This document shows, one piece after another, positions 18,882-27,347 of a stretch of DNA of 64,000 nt. Made by a program: the position numbers and the translations under genes. Origin of the DNA: Sphingomonadales bacterium 32-65-25 (GTDB lineage Bacteria > Pseudomonadota > Alphaproteobacteria > Sphingomonadales > Sphingomonadaceae); the NCBI GenBank assembly GCA_002280855.1, contig NCEU01000003.1, positions 248,001 to 312,000 of the forward strand, in the 5' to 3' direction. A model generated the notes under the pieces. It had not been told where the DNA came from. It did not search any database and was given only the letters and a program-made list of their open reading frames with translations. Positions within the stretch are counted from its first letter, which is position 1. The number at the start of each line of letters is the position of its first letter.

Positions 18882-19691
18882 TCATCCAAGCTGATCGAGC
18901 GCATGATAGAGCAGCACGCCGGCACAGACGGCAACGTTCAAACTGTCTGCGGCCCCCAGCATCGGCAGTTTCACCACCGCGTCGCACTGCGCGGTGTAAT
19001 CCGCCGGCAGCCCGGCCTGTTCGTTGCCCATCAGCAGAAAGCAGGGCGCCTGATAGGCATGCGCGCGATAATCCACCGCCTGATCGGTGAGCGCCGCGCC
19101 CACCAAATGGGCTGGCCCCTGCCGCAACCACGCGAAAAACTCCGGCCCGGTCGCCCGCGCCACTTGGCGGCTGAACAGCGCGCCCATCGAGGCGCGCACG
19201 GCTTCCACGCTGAACGGGTCGCACGACTGATCGAGCAATATCACCCCGCCGGCCCCGGTGGCATCGCAGGTGCGCAGCATGGTGCCGAAATTGCCGGGGT
19301 CCTTCAGATTTTCCGCCACCAGCCACAGCTTCGCGGTGCTGCGGTCTATGCGGTCCAGCGCGATATCGGGGATGGGATAAGCGGCGGCCACGGCTTGTGC
19401 ATTATCCTTGCCGGTCAGCCGCTGCATCAGATCGGGGGTGGTGCGCAGGATGGTGCCGCGCAAATCCCAGGTCGCCTCGATGAGCGCCTGGGTCAGCGGG
19501 TGGCGTTCGGCTTCGGGCGTGAACAGCAGGGTTTCGGGCACCTGCCCCGCGCTGAGCGCCTCGGTACACACGCGCAGCCCTTCGGCCAGGAACTGCCCCG
19601 CCTCGCGCCGCCCGCGCTTGTCGGATAGGGCTTTCAGGGCCTTCAATACCGGGTTGGACGGCGAGGAAATATCGGTGATGCGCGGCTGCAT
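18882..19691 (-). CDS. SpoU/TrmH family RNA 2'-O-ribose methyltransferase
   Basis: 269 aa. The N-terminal substrate-binding half has SNPVLKALKALSDKRGRREAGQFLAEG, and the C-terminal SPOUT knot carries motif 1 (ENLKDPGNFGTMLRTCDATG), motif 2 (FLLMGNEQAGLP) and motif 3 (MLGAADSLNVAVCAGVLLYHAL). These enzymes methylate ribose in tRNA or 23S rRNA; which RNA is not clear, though the N-terminal region resembles the RlmB/TsnR-like type. It follows alkA by 12 nt on the same strand and is probably cotranscribed with it. Confidence 0.9.
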   Translation of the reverse strand: MQPRITDISSPSNPVLKALKALSDKRGRREAGQFLAEGLRVCTEALSAGQVPETLLFTPEAERHPLTQALIEATWDLRGTILRTTPDLMQRLTGKDNAQAVAAAYPIPDIALDRIDRSTAKLWLVAENLKDPGNFGTMLRTCDATGAGGVILLDQSCDPFSVEAVRASMGALFSRQVARATGPEFFAWLRQGPAHLVGAALTDQAVDYRAHAYQAPCFLLMGNEQAGLPADYTAQCDAVVKLPMLGAADSLNVAVCAGVLLYHALDQLG

Positions 19692-19703
19692 TGGCGGCGC
19701 CTA

Positions 19704-20324
19704 TCACAATGCGACGATATTGTAATTGTGCCAGAGCAGGATGGAGAGTGCGCCGCGGTGGGGCCGCATCGGTTCGGCCAGCAGCCGCGCGTGCTTCTCG
19801 GTGGGCCGCGCCTCCTCGCCCAACATCCGGCCCAGTTGGATCTGCAGGGCCAGATCACCGGCCGGGAACACGTCGGGCCGGCCCTCGGCGAACAGCAGGT
19901 AGATCTCGGCCGACCAGCGCCCGATGCCCTTGATCGACGACAGCAGCGCAATCGCCGCCTCATCCTCCTCCGGTAGCGCGCCAAAATCGATCTGCCCGCT
20001 GGCCACCGCCTCGGCCAGCGCGTGGACATAGCTGGCCTTCTGCCCGGAAAGCCCGGCGCCACGCAGCACCTCGAACGGCGTTGCCGCCACTTGGCCCAGA
20101 TTGTCCATGTCGCCGCCGCACGCCGCTTCCAGCTTGTTCCAGATGCTGGCGGCGGCCTTTGTGCTCACCTGCTGCGCCACGATCGCGCGCATCATGGTGC
20201 CGGCACCGCGTGGCCGCAGCCGCGGCTCAGGCACGCCATGGCTGGCCAGCGCATCGGCAACCGGCGGATGATCGGCGGCCAGCGCGTGGAGACAGGCGTG
20301 CAATTGTTCGGCGGAAAGTCCCAT
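19704..20324 (-). CDS. DNA-3-methyladenine glycosylase II (AlkA-like, HhH-GPD)
   Basis: 206 aa from the ATG at 20324. A helix-hairpin-helix (SIKGIGRWSAEIYLLF, residues 130-145) leads to the GPD-loop aspartate D157 in DVFPAGDLALQ, the catalytic base for removing alkylated purines. The length fits the short bacterial AlkA form lacking the N-terminal domain of the E. coli protein. The segment MMRAIVAQQVSTKAAASI is the family's helix with the conserved QQ. The ribosome-binding site is weak. It probably forms a DNA/RNA repair-modification operon with the downstream methyltransferase only by chance of position. Confidence 0.88.
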   Translation of the reverse strand: MGLSAEQLHACLHALAADHPPVADALASHGVPEPRLRPRGAGTMMRAIVAQQVSTKAAASIWNKLEAACGGDMDNLGQVAATPFEVLRGAGLSGQKASYVHALAEAVASGQIDFGALPEEDEAAIALLSSIKGIGRWSAEIYLLFAEGRPDVFPAGDLALQIQLGRMLGEEARPTEKHARLLAEPMRPHRGALSILLWHNYNIVAL

Positions 20325-20347
20325 GAGCCGCAGCCTAGCCGGCGCGC

Positions 20348-20367
20348 GCCCGGCTGGCCAGCCGGGC
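20348..20367. promoter_or_regulatory. Perfect 20-bp palindrome in a divergent promoter region
   Basis: GCCCGGCTGGCCAGCCGGGC is self-complementary over 20 bp with no loop. It lies 24 nt before the alkA start and 63 nt before the histidine kinase start. It could be an operator, or a hairpin in either leader. It has no T-tract, so it is not a typical terminator. Confidence 0.4.
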
Positions 20368-20429
20368 CAATGGTGAGGTCCGGAAACCGCCAATTTGGCC
20401 TTTTCTTCCCATGTCGCTATGGTGCCCCG

Positions 20430-21557
20430 ATGGTTGATCCGCACATCCGCCAAGGCTTTTTCCGCGACAAGAACCGCGCCTTCTGGATGCTGCAGGGCGG
20501 CGGCTGGTTCGCGTATCTGATGTTGCGCGCCCTGTCGGGGCTGGCCAACTCCATGGGTCTCAATTTCGTGGTGCCGGCGATCATCGTGACGGCCACCGGC
20601 TTTTCCATCACCTTGCTGCTGTCGGCCGCCTATCGCCGCCTGATCGCCGTAAAGCCGATCTGGACCTGGACGCTCACCGCCATGCTGCTGATCGGCGCTT
20701 CCGGCCTGTTCTCTGTGCTGGAAGTCTGGGCGCACGCCACCTTCTATCAGCCCGGCTGGCAACCCAAGGGGGTGCAGTTCTTCGGCGCCATCCTGCTCGA
20801 TTTCGCCGTTCTGGGCGCGTGGACCGCGCTTTATTACGGTATCAACTATTATCTGCTGCTGGCCGAACAATCGGCCCGCATGGTCAACATGGCGGCCCAG
20901 GCCAACAGCGCCCAGCTGGAAATGCTGCGCTACCAGCTCAACCCGCATTTCCTGTTCAACACGCTGAACAGCATTTCAACGCTGGTGCTGCTGAAACAGA
21001 CGGAGCGCGCCAATGCCATGCTGTCCCGCCTCGCCAGCTTCCTGCGCTACAGCCTGGTGGGCGAACGCGAAGGCCTGGCGACCGTGGCGCAGGAAGCCGA
21101 AGCGCTGAAGCTCTATCTCGATATCGAGCGCACACGGTTCGAAGCCCGCCTGCGCACCCGTTTCGATATCGCGCCCGACGTGATGGAAGCGCGATTGCCA
21201 TCGCTGCTGCTGCAACCGATCATCGAAAATGCCATCAAATATGCCGTCACCCCGGCTGAAGACGGTGCCGACATATTGGTGGACGCGCGGCGCATGGGCG
21301 ATCGGCTGGTAATTACCATCGCAGACACAGGCCCGGGCCTGGGCGCCGTGCCGGCCGAAGCATCCGGCACCAATGTCGGCATGGCCAATATCCGCGAGCG
21401 GCTGGCGCAGAGCTATGGCGCCGATCACCGCTTCGAACTGGCCGACAATGAACCCCACGGCCTGATCGTGCTGATCGACATTCCGTATCAGACCGACAAT
21501 CCGGCACAGCCCGTCGCAAATCCGGTTGCCGTTCCGCAACTGGCTCCACAGGTCTGA
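20430..21557 (+). CDS. LytS/YehU-type sensor histidine kinase
   Basis: 375 aa. Four or so transmembrane helices occupy residues 20-145 and no periplasmic sensor domain is seen. The kinase region begins with MLRYQLNPHFLFNTLNSIST, with H173 as the phospho-acceptor of the His_kinase (PF06580) family. The ATPase follows with N-box LLLQPIIENAIKYAV and G-box ADTGPGLG. The ATG at 20430 is chosen because it begins at the first membrane segment; the frame is open upstream without any protein-like signal. The response regulator gene follows after 4 nt, so the two form a two-component pair. Confidence 0.9.
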   Translation: MVDPHIRQGFFRDKNRAFWMLQGGGWFAYLMLRALSGLANSMGLNFVVPAIIVTATGFSITLLLSAAYRRLIAVKPIWTWTLTAMLLIGASGLFSVLEVWAHATFYQPGWQPKGVQFFGAILLDFAVLGAWTALYYGINYYLLLAEQSARMVNMAAQANSAQLEMLRYQLNPHFLFNTLNSISTLVLLKQTERANAMLSRLASFLRYSLVGEREGLATVAQEAEALKLYLDIERTRFEARLRTRFDIAPDVMEARLPSLLLQPIIENAIKYAVTPAEDGADILVDARRMGDRLVITIADTGPGLGAVPAEASGTNVGMANIRERLAQSYGADHRFELADNEPHGLIVLIDIPYQTDNPAQPVANPVAVPQLAPQV

Positions 21558-21561
21558 ACCC

Positions 21562-22353
21562 ATGACCATCAGAACCATTCTTGTCGACGACGAACCGCTG
21601 GCCATCCAGGGCCTCGAACTGCGCTTGCAGCCGTTCGAGGATGTCGAGATCATCGAACGCTGCGCCAACGGCCGCGAGGCGATCCGCGCCATCCGCACGC
21701 AAAAACCCGATCTGGTGTTCCTTGATATCCAGATGCCAGGCTTCGACGGCTTTTCCGTCGTTTCCGGCCTGTCCGATATCGAACCGCCGCTGTTCGTGTT
21801 CGTCACCGCCTTCACCCAGCATGCGCTGAAGGCCTTTGAAGCGCAGGCGGTGGATTATCTGCTGAAACCCGTCGAGGAAGACCGTCTGGCCGCCACCATC
21901 GAGCGCGTGCGCCAGCGCCTGGCCGAAAAGCAGGGCGCGCAGGGCGCCGAGCGGCTGAAGGAAATCCTTTCCGAAGTCGCACCCGAAGCCCTGCCCGATG
22001 ATCTGTCGGATGCACCGCAGGCCGGGCGCTTCGAACGGGTGATCAACATCAAGGATCGCGGCCAGATCTTCCGGGTGGACGTTGGCGATATCGAGCGCAT
22101 CGACGCCGCTGGCGATTACATGTGCATCTACACCGCCGATCAGACGCTGGTGCTGCGCGAGACGATGAAGGACCTGGAACGCCGCCTCGATCCGAAGAAA
22201 TTCCAGCGCATCCACCGCTCCACCATCGTCAATCTCGACAATATCAAGAGCGTGAAGCCGCACACCAACGGCGAATGCTTTCTGGTGCTGGGTTCTGGCA
22301 CGCAGGTGAAGGTCTCGCGCTCCTACCGCGATGTGGTGGCGCGGTTCCTGTAA
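21562..22353 (+). CDS. LytTR-family response regulator
   Basis: 263 aa. The receiver domain has D9/D10 (VDDEP), phospho-acceptor D55 (LVFLDIQMPG), a Thr in FVTAF and the conserved lysine in DYLLKPVEE. After a linker, the C-terminal LytTR DNA-binding domain runs from about 160 to 263 (ERIDAAGDYMCIYTADQTLVLRETM and FQRIHRSTIVNLDNIKSV). LytTR proteins bind paired short direct repeats near their target promoters. Its kinase precedes it and a PEP-CTERM gene follows after 102 nt, a candidate target. Confidence 0.93.
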   Translation: MTIRTILVDDEPLAIQGLELRLQPFEDVEIIERCANGREAIRAIRTQKPDLVFLDIQMPGFDGFSVVSGLSDIEPPLFVFVTAFTQHALKAFEAQAVDYLLKPVEEDRLAATIERVRQRLAEKQGAQGAERLKEILSEVAPEALPDDLSDAPQAGRFERVINIKDRGQIFRVDVGDIERIDAAGDYMCIYTADQTLVLRETMKDLERRLDPKKFQRIHRSTIVNLDNIKSVKPHTNGECFLVLGSGTQVKVSRSYRDVVARFL

Positions 22354-22375
22354 GTCCGACCAATCGGCGCAAATC

Positions 22376-22423
22376 GTCAAGCGCCGCCGGCTCGCTTGAC
22401 CTACTGTCAACGAAATGTTAACT
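22376..22423 (+). promoter_or_regulatory. Dyad overlapping a candidate promoter before the PEP-CTERM gene
   Basis: GTCAAGCG at 22376-22383 and CGCTTGAC at 22393-22400 form perfect 8-bp arms with a 9-nt spacer. The right arm contains TTGAC of a possible -35 (TTGACC, 22396-22401), followed 16 nt later by TTAACT (22418-22423) as a -10. An operator over the -35 would suit a repressor or activator. The region is also locally AT-rich compared with its surroundings. Confidence 0.45.
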
Positions 22424-22455
22424 TTCTTGAAAGTGAGCAGTCCAGTGGGGGATTT

Positions 22456-23115
22456 ATGCGCGGCTTTGGTCTGATCTTGATTGCATCTCTGGCGATGGCC
22501 AGCAGTGCACATGCCATCACGGTAACAAACGGCAGCTTTGAAGAGGGTGCTGCCATTACCGGCGGCTTTGATTTGCTGGCCCCCGGCAACACCACGGCCA
22601 TTACAGGCTGGACTGTGCTGGGCCCCGGCGGCGTCGATTACGTCGACAATAACTTGTGGGCTGCCAGCAACGGTAGTCGCAGCGTTGAGCTGCCGGGGAT
22701 TGGCACAGGGGGCCTATCTCAAGTCGTCACGAACCAGTTCGTCATCGGCCAGAAATATGTCATGCGGTTCGACTATACGGCGAATCCATTTGCGCAGGAC
22801 GGCAACTATGGGGCCACGGTTTCGGTAACCGGCGCAGGGCCCGTTGTTTTTGACTACGAAAAGACAGCGGCAAACACGCCTGGGGCGATGAATTACCTGA
22901 CCTTTGCCTACAATTTCACCGCCACCAGCGAAACGAAAACCATTGAGTTTCTGAGCAATGGATCCAACTTCCTGGGCATCGTGATCGACAATGTGTCCAT
23001 CACTGAAGCTGGTGTGGTGCCGGAGCCAGCGAGCTGGGCGATGCTGCTGGCCGGCTTTGGCCTGACGGGTGCGATGATGCGCCGGCGGCGTCCCGTACAA
23101 GCTGTCCTCAGCTAA
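22456..23115 (+). CDS. PEP-CTERM sorting-domain exported protein (choice-of-anchor type)
   Basis: 219 aa. Signal peptide MRGFGLILIASLAMASSAHA, then a beta-rich domain starting with NGSFEEG and containing WTVLGPGGVDYVDNN, SVELPGIGTGGLSQVV and TIEFLSNG, which resembles the DUF642/choice-of-anchor C carbohydrate-binding-like folds. The C-terminus VPEPASWAMLLAGFG plus a hydrophobic stretch and MRRRR is a textbook PEP-CTERM signal, processed by exosortase (EpsH-type) systems linked to exopolysaccharide. No exosortase lies in the window. Base composition is lower in GC than the flanks. GGGGGA precedes the ATG. It overlaps the end of the convergent hydrolase by 8 nt. Confidence 0.9.
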   Translation: MRGFGLILIASLAMASSAHAITVTNGSFEEGAAITGGFDLLAPGNTTAITGWTVLGPGGVDYVDNNLWAASNGSRSVELPGIGTGGLSQVVTNQFVIGQKYVMRFDYTANPFAQDGNYGATVSVTGAGPVVFDYEKTAANTPGAMNYLTFAYNFTATSETKTIEFLSNGSNFLGIVIDNVSITEAGVVPEPASWAMLLAGFGLTGAMMRRRRPVQAVLS

Positions 23116-24256
23116 AAAGCGCCTGCCGCTTCAGCCAATCCGTCACGATGCCGGCGGCCTGTTTTAGATGCTCCGGCTGGAACGCGTAATAATGCGTCGC
23201 ACCCTTCACTTCGTGCAGTTCGCGGCACGTGGCGTTCTCCACGCACTCGAACAATCGCCGCGTATGGCTGGGCGTGCAGGCATCATCGGCCGTATTGCCC
23301 ACCACCAGCACGGGCAGCCGGATGCGGTGGCCGACTTTCAGTGAACAGGCGTTGGACTTCAGGCTCCACTGCGACAGCCATGAGCGCAGCGTGGTGAAGC
23401 GGCCCAAGCCGCCGGGCGAATTGTTGATCAGGCGCGGATCGCCCAGATAGCAGCGGCCGGGCGCGCGATCATTGGCGTCAACCGCCGGATCGAGCCAGCA
23501 CGGCGCCGCCATGGTGCCATGCACGATGAAGGCGCGCTCGGCATGTGGGCCTTCGCGGGCCTTGAGTTCGGCCAGCGTTGCCTCTGCCCACGCCGTGATG
23601 CGGTTCGACCGAGCCACTTGCCGCGCGGCATATTCGGCGAGGAAGTCCGCAGAATAGGCCGGTTGCGGGCAATCGGGGCTGTAAAGATTCCACTTCGGAT
23701 CACGCACGGGGCCATTCTCGTCCACCACCGAGGCGTCCAGCCACTCGGTCAGCGTCTGCGAGCGCGACACATGCGCCGCCAGCAGCATGATGCCATCGAC
23801 CGCTGGCAATTTGGCTTCGGCCATCGGGAACGGATCGCCAGCCGGGGTGTGTGTCACCTGTGGGTCACAGGCTTCGGCCTGATAGAACAGCGCCAGGCTG
23901 CCACCGCCCGACCAGCCAGCCAGCACAACGCGCTTGTATCCCAGCATATCGCGGCAATGCGCCACCCAGCGGCCCAAATCGACCGCCACCTTCTCCATGA
24001 TCAGCGCATTGTCGTTGTTGGGATAGCGCGACACCGCGGTGAGCACGTGCACACCCGCATCGGCCAGCGCCGGCGGCAGCGGCAGATAATGCATGATCCC
24101 CATCGGGTGCATGAAGATCACGATCGTGTCCGATGGCGTCTCGGGCTTGAGGTGATGCGCCTGCAACGCCACCACGCCATCGATGCCGCCATAGGTATCG
24201 CGCAGGCCCACGGCCTCCCGAAAGGCGATCAGCAAGGGCAGGCGCTGGTAGCTCAT
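23108..24256 (-). CDS. Alpha/beta hydrolase (possible aryl ester or C-C hydrolase)
   Basis: 382 aa from the ATG at 24256, which overlaps the stop of the VOC gene as ATGA. Nucleophile elbow AGWSGGGSLALF near residue 115-126, and the catalytic histidine in EVKGATHYYAFQPEHL near the C-terminus; acid residue probably in VVGNTADDACTP. The protein is longer than a simple hydrolase core, with an inserted cap region (residues about 150-280). The immediate partner is a glyoxalase/VOC-fold protein, so the pair may act in an aromatic or xenobiotic pathway, which is inference. Confidence 0.82.
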   Translation of the reverse strand: MSYQRLPLLIAFREAVGLRDTYGGIDGVVALQAHHLKPETPSDTIVIFMHPMGIMHYLPLPPALADAGVHVLTAVSRYPNNDNALIMEKVAVDLGRWVAHCRDMLGYKRVVLAGWSGGGSLALFYQAEACDPQVTHTPAGDPFPMAEAKLPAVDGIMLLAAHVSRSQTLTEWLDASVVDENGPVRDPKWNLYSPDCPQPAYSADFLAEYAARQVARSNRITAWAEATLAELKAREGPHAERAFIVHGTMAAPCWLDPAVDANDRAPGRCYLGDPRLINNSPGGLGRFTTLRSWLSQWSLKSNACSLKVGHRIRLPVLVVGNTADDACTPSHTRRLFECVENATCRELHEVKGATHYYAFQPEHLKQAAGIVTDWLKRQALFS

Positions 24257-24771
24257 GCGGCTTTTCCTTCGGCCGCTTTGCGCGCCGTCCACGCCGTGAT
24301 GATGGCGTGGGCGGTCTTGGCATCTTCGGCCAGGATCGCATCGTGTGCGGGCACCCGCGCGGTGATTTCCAGCGGCAAGCCGTTCGGATCGGAGAAATAC
24401 ACCGATTTCACAAAGCCATGATCGATCGGCCCGAAACAGGGCACGCCGGCCGCGTTCAGCTTGTCGCGCCAGTCCAGCAGCTTCAGCTCGTCATCGGCTT
24501 CGAAGGCGACATGCCGGTCAAAGCCATGCACCAGATTGAAATCGCCCTCTTTCACCGTGCCCGGCGCATCGAAGAAGGCGATGAAATTGCCATCGGGCAT
24601 GCGGAAGAACAGGTGCACGAACGGATTGGGCCGGCCCGATCCCGGTTCCTTCTCCTCCTGCACCACCGCTTCCAGTGGCAGGCCGAGCACATCTTCATAA
24701 AAGGCCCGCGTTTCCTCGGCGTCGCGGCAGCGATAGGCGCTGTGGTGAATGCCCTTCAATGGCGTCGTCAT
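24253..24771 (-). CDS. VOC family (glyoxalase/dioxygenase fold) protein
   Basis: 172 aa from the ATG at 24771 (GGGAGGAG 7 nt upstream). Two beta-alpha-beta-beta-beta modules of the vicinal oxygen chelate fold are visible: IHHSAYRCRDAEETRAFYEDVLGLPLE, and then FDRHVAFEADDEL with SVYFSDPNGLPLEITAR. Putative metal ligands are H21-type histidine in IHH, H in DRHVAF and E in LPLEI. Function could be glyoxalase-like, ring-cleaving or resistance. It overlaps the hydrolase gene and is probably cotranscribed with it. Confidence 0.87.
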   Translation of the reverse strand: MTTPLKGIHHSAYRCRDAEETRAFYEDVLGLPLEAVVQEEKEPGSGRPNPFVHLFFRMPDGNFIAFFDAPGTVKEGDFNLVHGFDRHVAFEADDELKLLDWRDKLNAAGVPCFGPIDHGFVKSVYFSDPNGLPLEITARVPAHDAILAEDAKTAHAIITAWTARKAAEGKAA

Positions 24772-24868
24772 GGCAGGCTCCTCCCTTACCGGCACACTGG
24801 CACGACCCAAGCGGCTTCACAATCAGTGCCGCTCAACTTCGGCAACCACGCGATGATCGCGAAGACAA

Positions 24869-24897
24869 TTGTTGTGAACTTCAATGATTTGGATAAT
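24869..24897 (+). promoter_or_regulatory. Candidate sigma-70-type promoter of the small ORF/lipoprotein island
   Basis: TTGTTG at 24869-24874, a 17-nt spacer, and GATAAT at 24892-24897 (5 of 6 to the -10 consensus). It lies in an unusually AT-rich stretch of the 166-nt gap after the divergent VOC gene start. The rest of the gap shows no other feature. Confidence 0.45.
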
Positions 24898-24937
24898 CTG
24901 AAAGTAACCTAGACTTGATTCGTGGATATTGGCGCAA

Positions 24938-25174
24938 ATGACCTACGGAATCGTGCTCGACCATGAGAAAAACAGCTTGGGCATTGAAAACTACGCCGTA
25001 AATTTCCTTGGTACACTTGCTCAATGTCGCCGGCAGGAGATTGCGGCACCCGGCGTTACAGCGGTATCCAAGTCAGCCTACAAGTCGCATTTTGTCGAAA
25101 AGAAATCGCTTCGTGACGGTAACGGGCAGCCATTTCCCGGCGAGATCCTGAAATTCGAGATCCGGGGAATGTAA
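24938..25174 (+). CDS. Small protein of unknown function, doubtful
   Basis: 78 aa from the ATG at 24938 (a TTG at 24929 is an alternative). Not recognised. It is basic and mixed in character (MTYGIVLDHEKNSLGIENYA, then FPGEILKFEIRGM at the end), has no signal or membrane segment, and no strong ribosome-binding site. Support for it: it follows a good promoter-like sequence, the frame has no stop between 24908 and 25172, and the next gene starts 12 nt after its stop. Against it: codon use is unlike neighbouring genes, and it may be a remnant or chance ORF. Confidence 0.4.
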   Translation: MTYGIVLDHEKNSLGIENYAVNFLGTLAQCRRQEIAAPGVTAVSKSAYKSHFVEKKSLRDGNGQPFPGEILKFEIRGM

Positions 25175-25186
25175 AGGAACACGCAT

Positions 25187-26524
25187 ATGCGGAACATTGG
25201 ACTGGGTCACCACCTACCAGCATCTGCGCTTGTGCTGCCCTTGGCGCTAGCTGGTTGTGCGGCGCTTGTCCCGCAGCCCGTAATCGAAAATCGTTATGCG
25301 GCGGCGACGTTTGCGCCGCAACCGAATGCAGACACGGACATCATCATGTCTGTGAACACGACAGTCCCATCTGGGGGCGGCGAGAGTATCAAGCTGACCG
25401 AATTGGGCGAACGTGCACAGGCCGCAATGGTCACGACGAACCAGGGCAAGCCGCCAACCAAAATCACTGCAACCACCGTCCAGGCTGACACCCAGATCAG
25501 CATGGAAACAACGCTGAAGCGGCGGGTGGAGATCGCCCTGCGGCCCGCCACGTTCATGCAACCGGGCGACCGGGTCGATGCAGTACGGATCAATTTCAGA
25601 GTGGCAACGGCCGATGCGCAAAACTGGAAAATCACCGGCTGGACTGAGGCACGCAACGCCGACAAGGTGATCGAAATCGGGAAACTCACCGACACCAGCA
25701 GCAATACGCTCACGGCTTCGACCGGGCTCAATATTGCCAAGTTCCTTGTCGATGCTTCCGTCTCTGCCGAAGCCAAGCGCGAATTGGCCCGTGAAATGCA
25801 GATCAGGGATGTGGGGGAACTGAACGCTGCGGTAGACGCAAGCGGGACCGCCTGGATCGACGAGACAGCCGGTTGGCGGGTTAATCTGGCACGCAGCCGC
25901 AACAGCATCGACGTGACAATCACAGCGCAGACAGGCGCCGGCAATGGCGGACTCAGCGCAGACACGGTCGCTGTTCCCGGCAAGCTGTGGAGCGACGACC
26001 CCGGCCCACCCAAAGCCTTGCCGCCAGCGCAGGTTGGCCTGCGCCTGCAGCAGCGCTTCGTCTCTGCCGCCGCGACCGAACCTGTTTGCGCAATCGCCGA
26101 TCTGACGTATCGCCTGCGACGGATCAGCAATGATGCCGGGCGATCGACTTTCACCGAAGCTGACGACAAGGTTCAGTTCGTTACCGTAACGCGCCCAAGT
26201 GTTGGGTTCAAACTGTCGCCGCCGCCGTATCAGCCTCTCTATGCGCTCAAAGCCGGCAATGAGTATCTGAGTTTCAAGGGCGCTGACGGCAAGGCGATCG
26301 TTGTGATATTCGGTAGCCTTGAACACGCCAGCGCGTTTCGCCTCTGGTTGTTGCAGGCCCTGCCCAATGGCGGTGCAATCGCCAGCGGCGAAATCGGCAT
26401 GCAACATGGACTGGGCGGCCTGCGCCCGATCAACGCGACTGATCGACAGATGTTGGCTGCCGGCATCGCCAATCAGGCGAAGCGGGACGAGGCGCAAAGG
26501 AATGATCTGAAAACCTGCGCGTGA
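25187..26524 (+). CDS. Lipoprotein of unknown function
   Basis: 445 aa. The leader ends LALAGC (Cys24), a clear lipobox. The rest looks like soluble beta-rich modules: a cluster around residues 55-145 (ESIKLTELGE to FRVATADAQNW), a middle part and a C-terminal part with YQPLYALKAGNEYLSFKGADGK. No family could be recognised. The good RBS AAAGGA precedes the ATG. GC content is lower than in the flanking genes. It may be one transcript with the small ORF before it. Location is probably the periplasmic side of a membrane. Confidence 0.72.
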   Translation: MRNIGLGHHLPASALVLPLALAGCAALVPQPVIENRYAAATFAPQPNADTDIIMSVNTTVPSGGGESIKLTELGERAQAAMVTTNQGKPPTKITATTVQADTQISMETTLKRRVEIALRPATFMQPGDRVDAVRINFRVATADAQNWKITGWTEARNADKVIEIGKLTDTSSNTLTASTGLNIAKFLVDASVSAEAKRELAREMQIRDVGELNAAVDASGTAWIDETAGWRVNLARSRNSIDVTITAQTGAGNGGLSADTVAVPGKLWSDDPGPPKALPPAQVGLRLQQRFVSAAATEPVCAIADLTYRLRRISNDAGRSTFTEADDKVQFVTVTRPSVGFKLSPPPYQPLYALKAGNEYLSFKGADGKAIVVIFGSLEHASAFRLWLLQALPNGGAIASGEIGMQHGLGGLRPINATDRQMLAAGIANQAKRDEAQRNDLKTCA

Positions 26525-26612
26525 GCTTGATTTCAGGCCCCGCAAATTGCGGGCATCGAGCCTGCACAGCGGCCGCGCTTATTCCCGGAGACCGCTTCTC
26601 CCCTTTGCGCGG

Positions 26613-27347
26613 TCAGACTTTCACCGCGCTGAGGAAGTAATTCACCGACACGTCGCTGCCGATGTGGAAGCCCTTGCCCGGCCGCCACGACAGGCCATCG
26701 GGCACTTGCGGCGTCAGGCCGGCGTGGGCCAGCGCCTCGGCGAGTTCGGCGGGCGTGAAGAAGCGGTTCCAGTCGTGGGCGCCCTTGGGGATGGTGCGGG
26801 TGATATGCTCGGCCCCGGCGATGACCACGGCCCAGCTGGCCGGGGTGCGGTTGGGGGTGGAAAACACCGCAAGGCCGCCGGGTTTCAACAGGCTGGCCAG
26901 CGCGGCGAAGAAGGCATCGCGCCCTGCCACATGCTCGACGACTTCGAGGCAGGTGATAAGGTCAAACTGCGCGCCCGTCGCGGCCAGATCCTCCACCGCG
27001 ATGCACTGGTAATCAATGGCCAGCCCGCCGGCTTCGGCATGGGCCTTGGCGGCTTCGATATTCTCCGGCGCGGCATCAATCGCGCTGGTGGCCGCACCCA
27101 TGCGCGCCAAGGGTTCGGCCATCAGCCCGGCGCCGCAGCCGACATCCAGCGCGGCGAGGCCTGCCAGTGGCCGGCGGCTCTTTGCATCCAGCCCGAAATG
27201 CGCCAGCGCCAGGCCACGGATATGGGCGACGCGCACCGGCGTGATGCGGTGGAGCATGGCGGACGTGCCCTTGGGGTTCCACCAGTCGGCCGCCAGCTTG
27301 CCAAAGAAGGCGGCTTCATCAGGGTTGATGCTGGCAGCGGTGGACAT
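26613..27347 (-). CDS. ubiG: UbiG: bifunctional 3-demethylubiquinol / 2-polyprenyl-6-hydroxyphenol O-methyltransferase
   Basis: 244 aa. SAM-binding motif DVGCGAG at 68-74, acidic residue in SAIDAAPENI, motif II FDLITCLEVVEHV and GLAVFSTPNRT. The N-terminus DEAAFFGKLAADWWNPKG is a UbiG hallmark. It performs both O-methylations of ubiquinone synthesis at the membrane. It is divergent from lysC across 114 nt. Other ubi genes are not in the window. Confidence 0.95.
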   Translation of the reverse strand: MSTAASINPDEAAFFGKLAADWWNPKGTSAMLHRITPVRVAHIRGLALAHFGLDAKSRRPLAGLAALDVGCGAGLMAEPLARMGAATSAIDAAPENIEAAKAHAEAGGLAIDYQCIAVEDLAATGAQFDLITCLEVVEHVAGRDAFFAALASLLKPGGLAVFSTPNRTPASWAVVIAGAEHITRTIPKGAHDWNRFFTPAELAEALAHAGLTPQVPDGLSWRPGKGFHIGSDVSVNYFLSAVKV

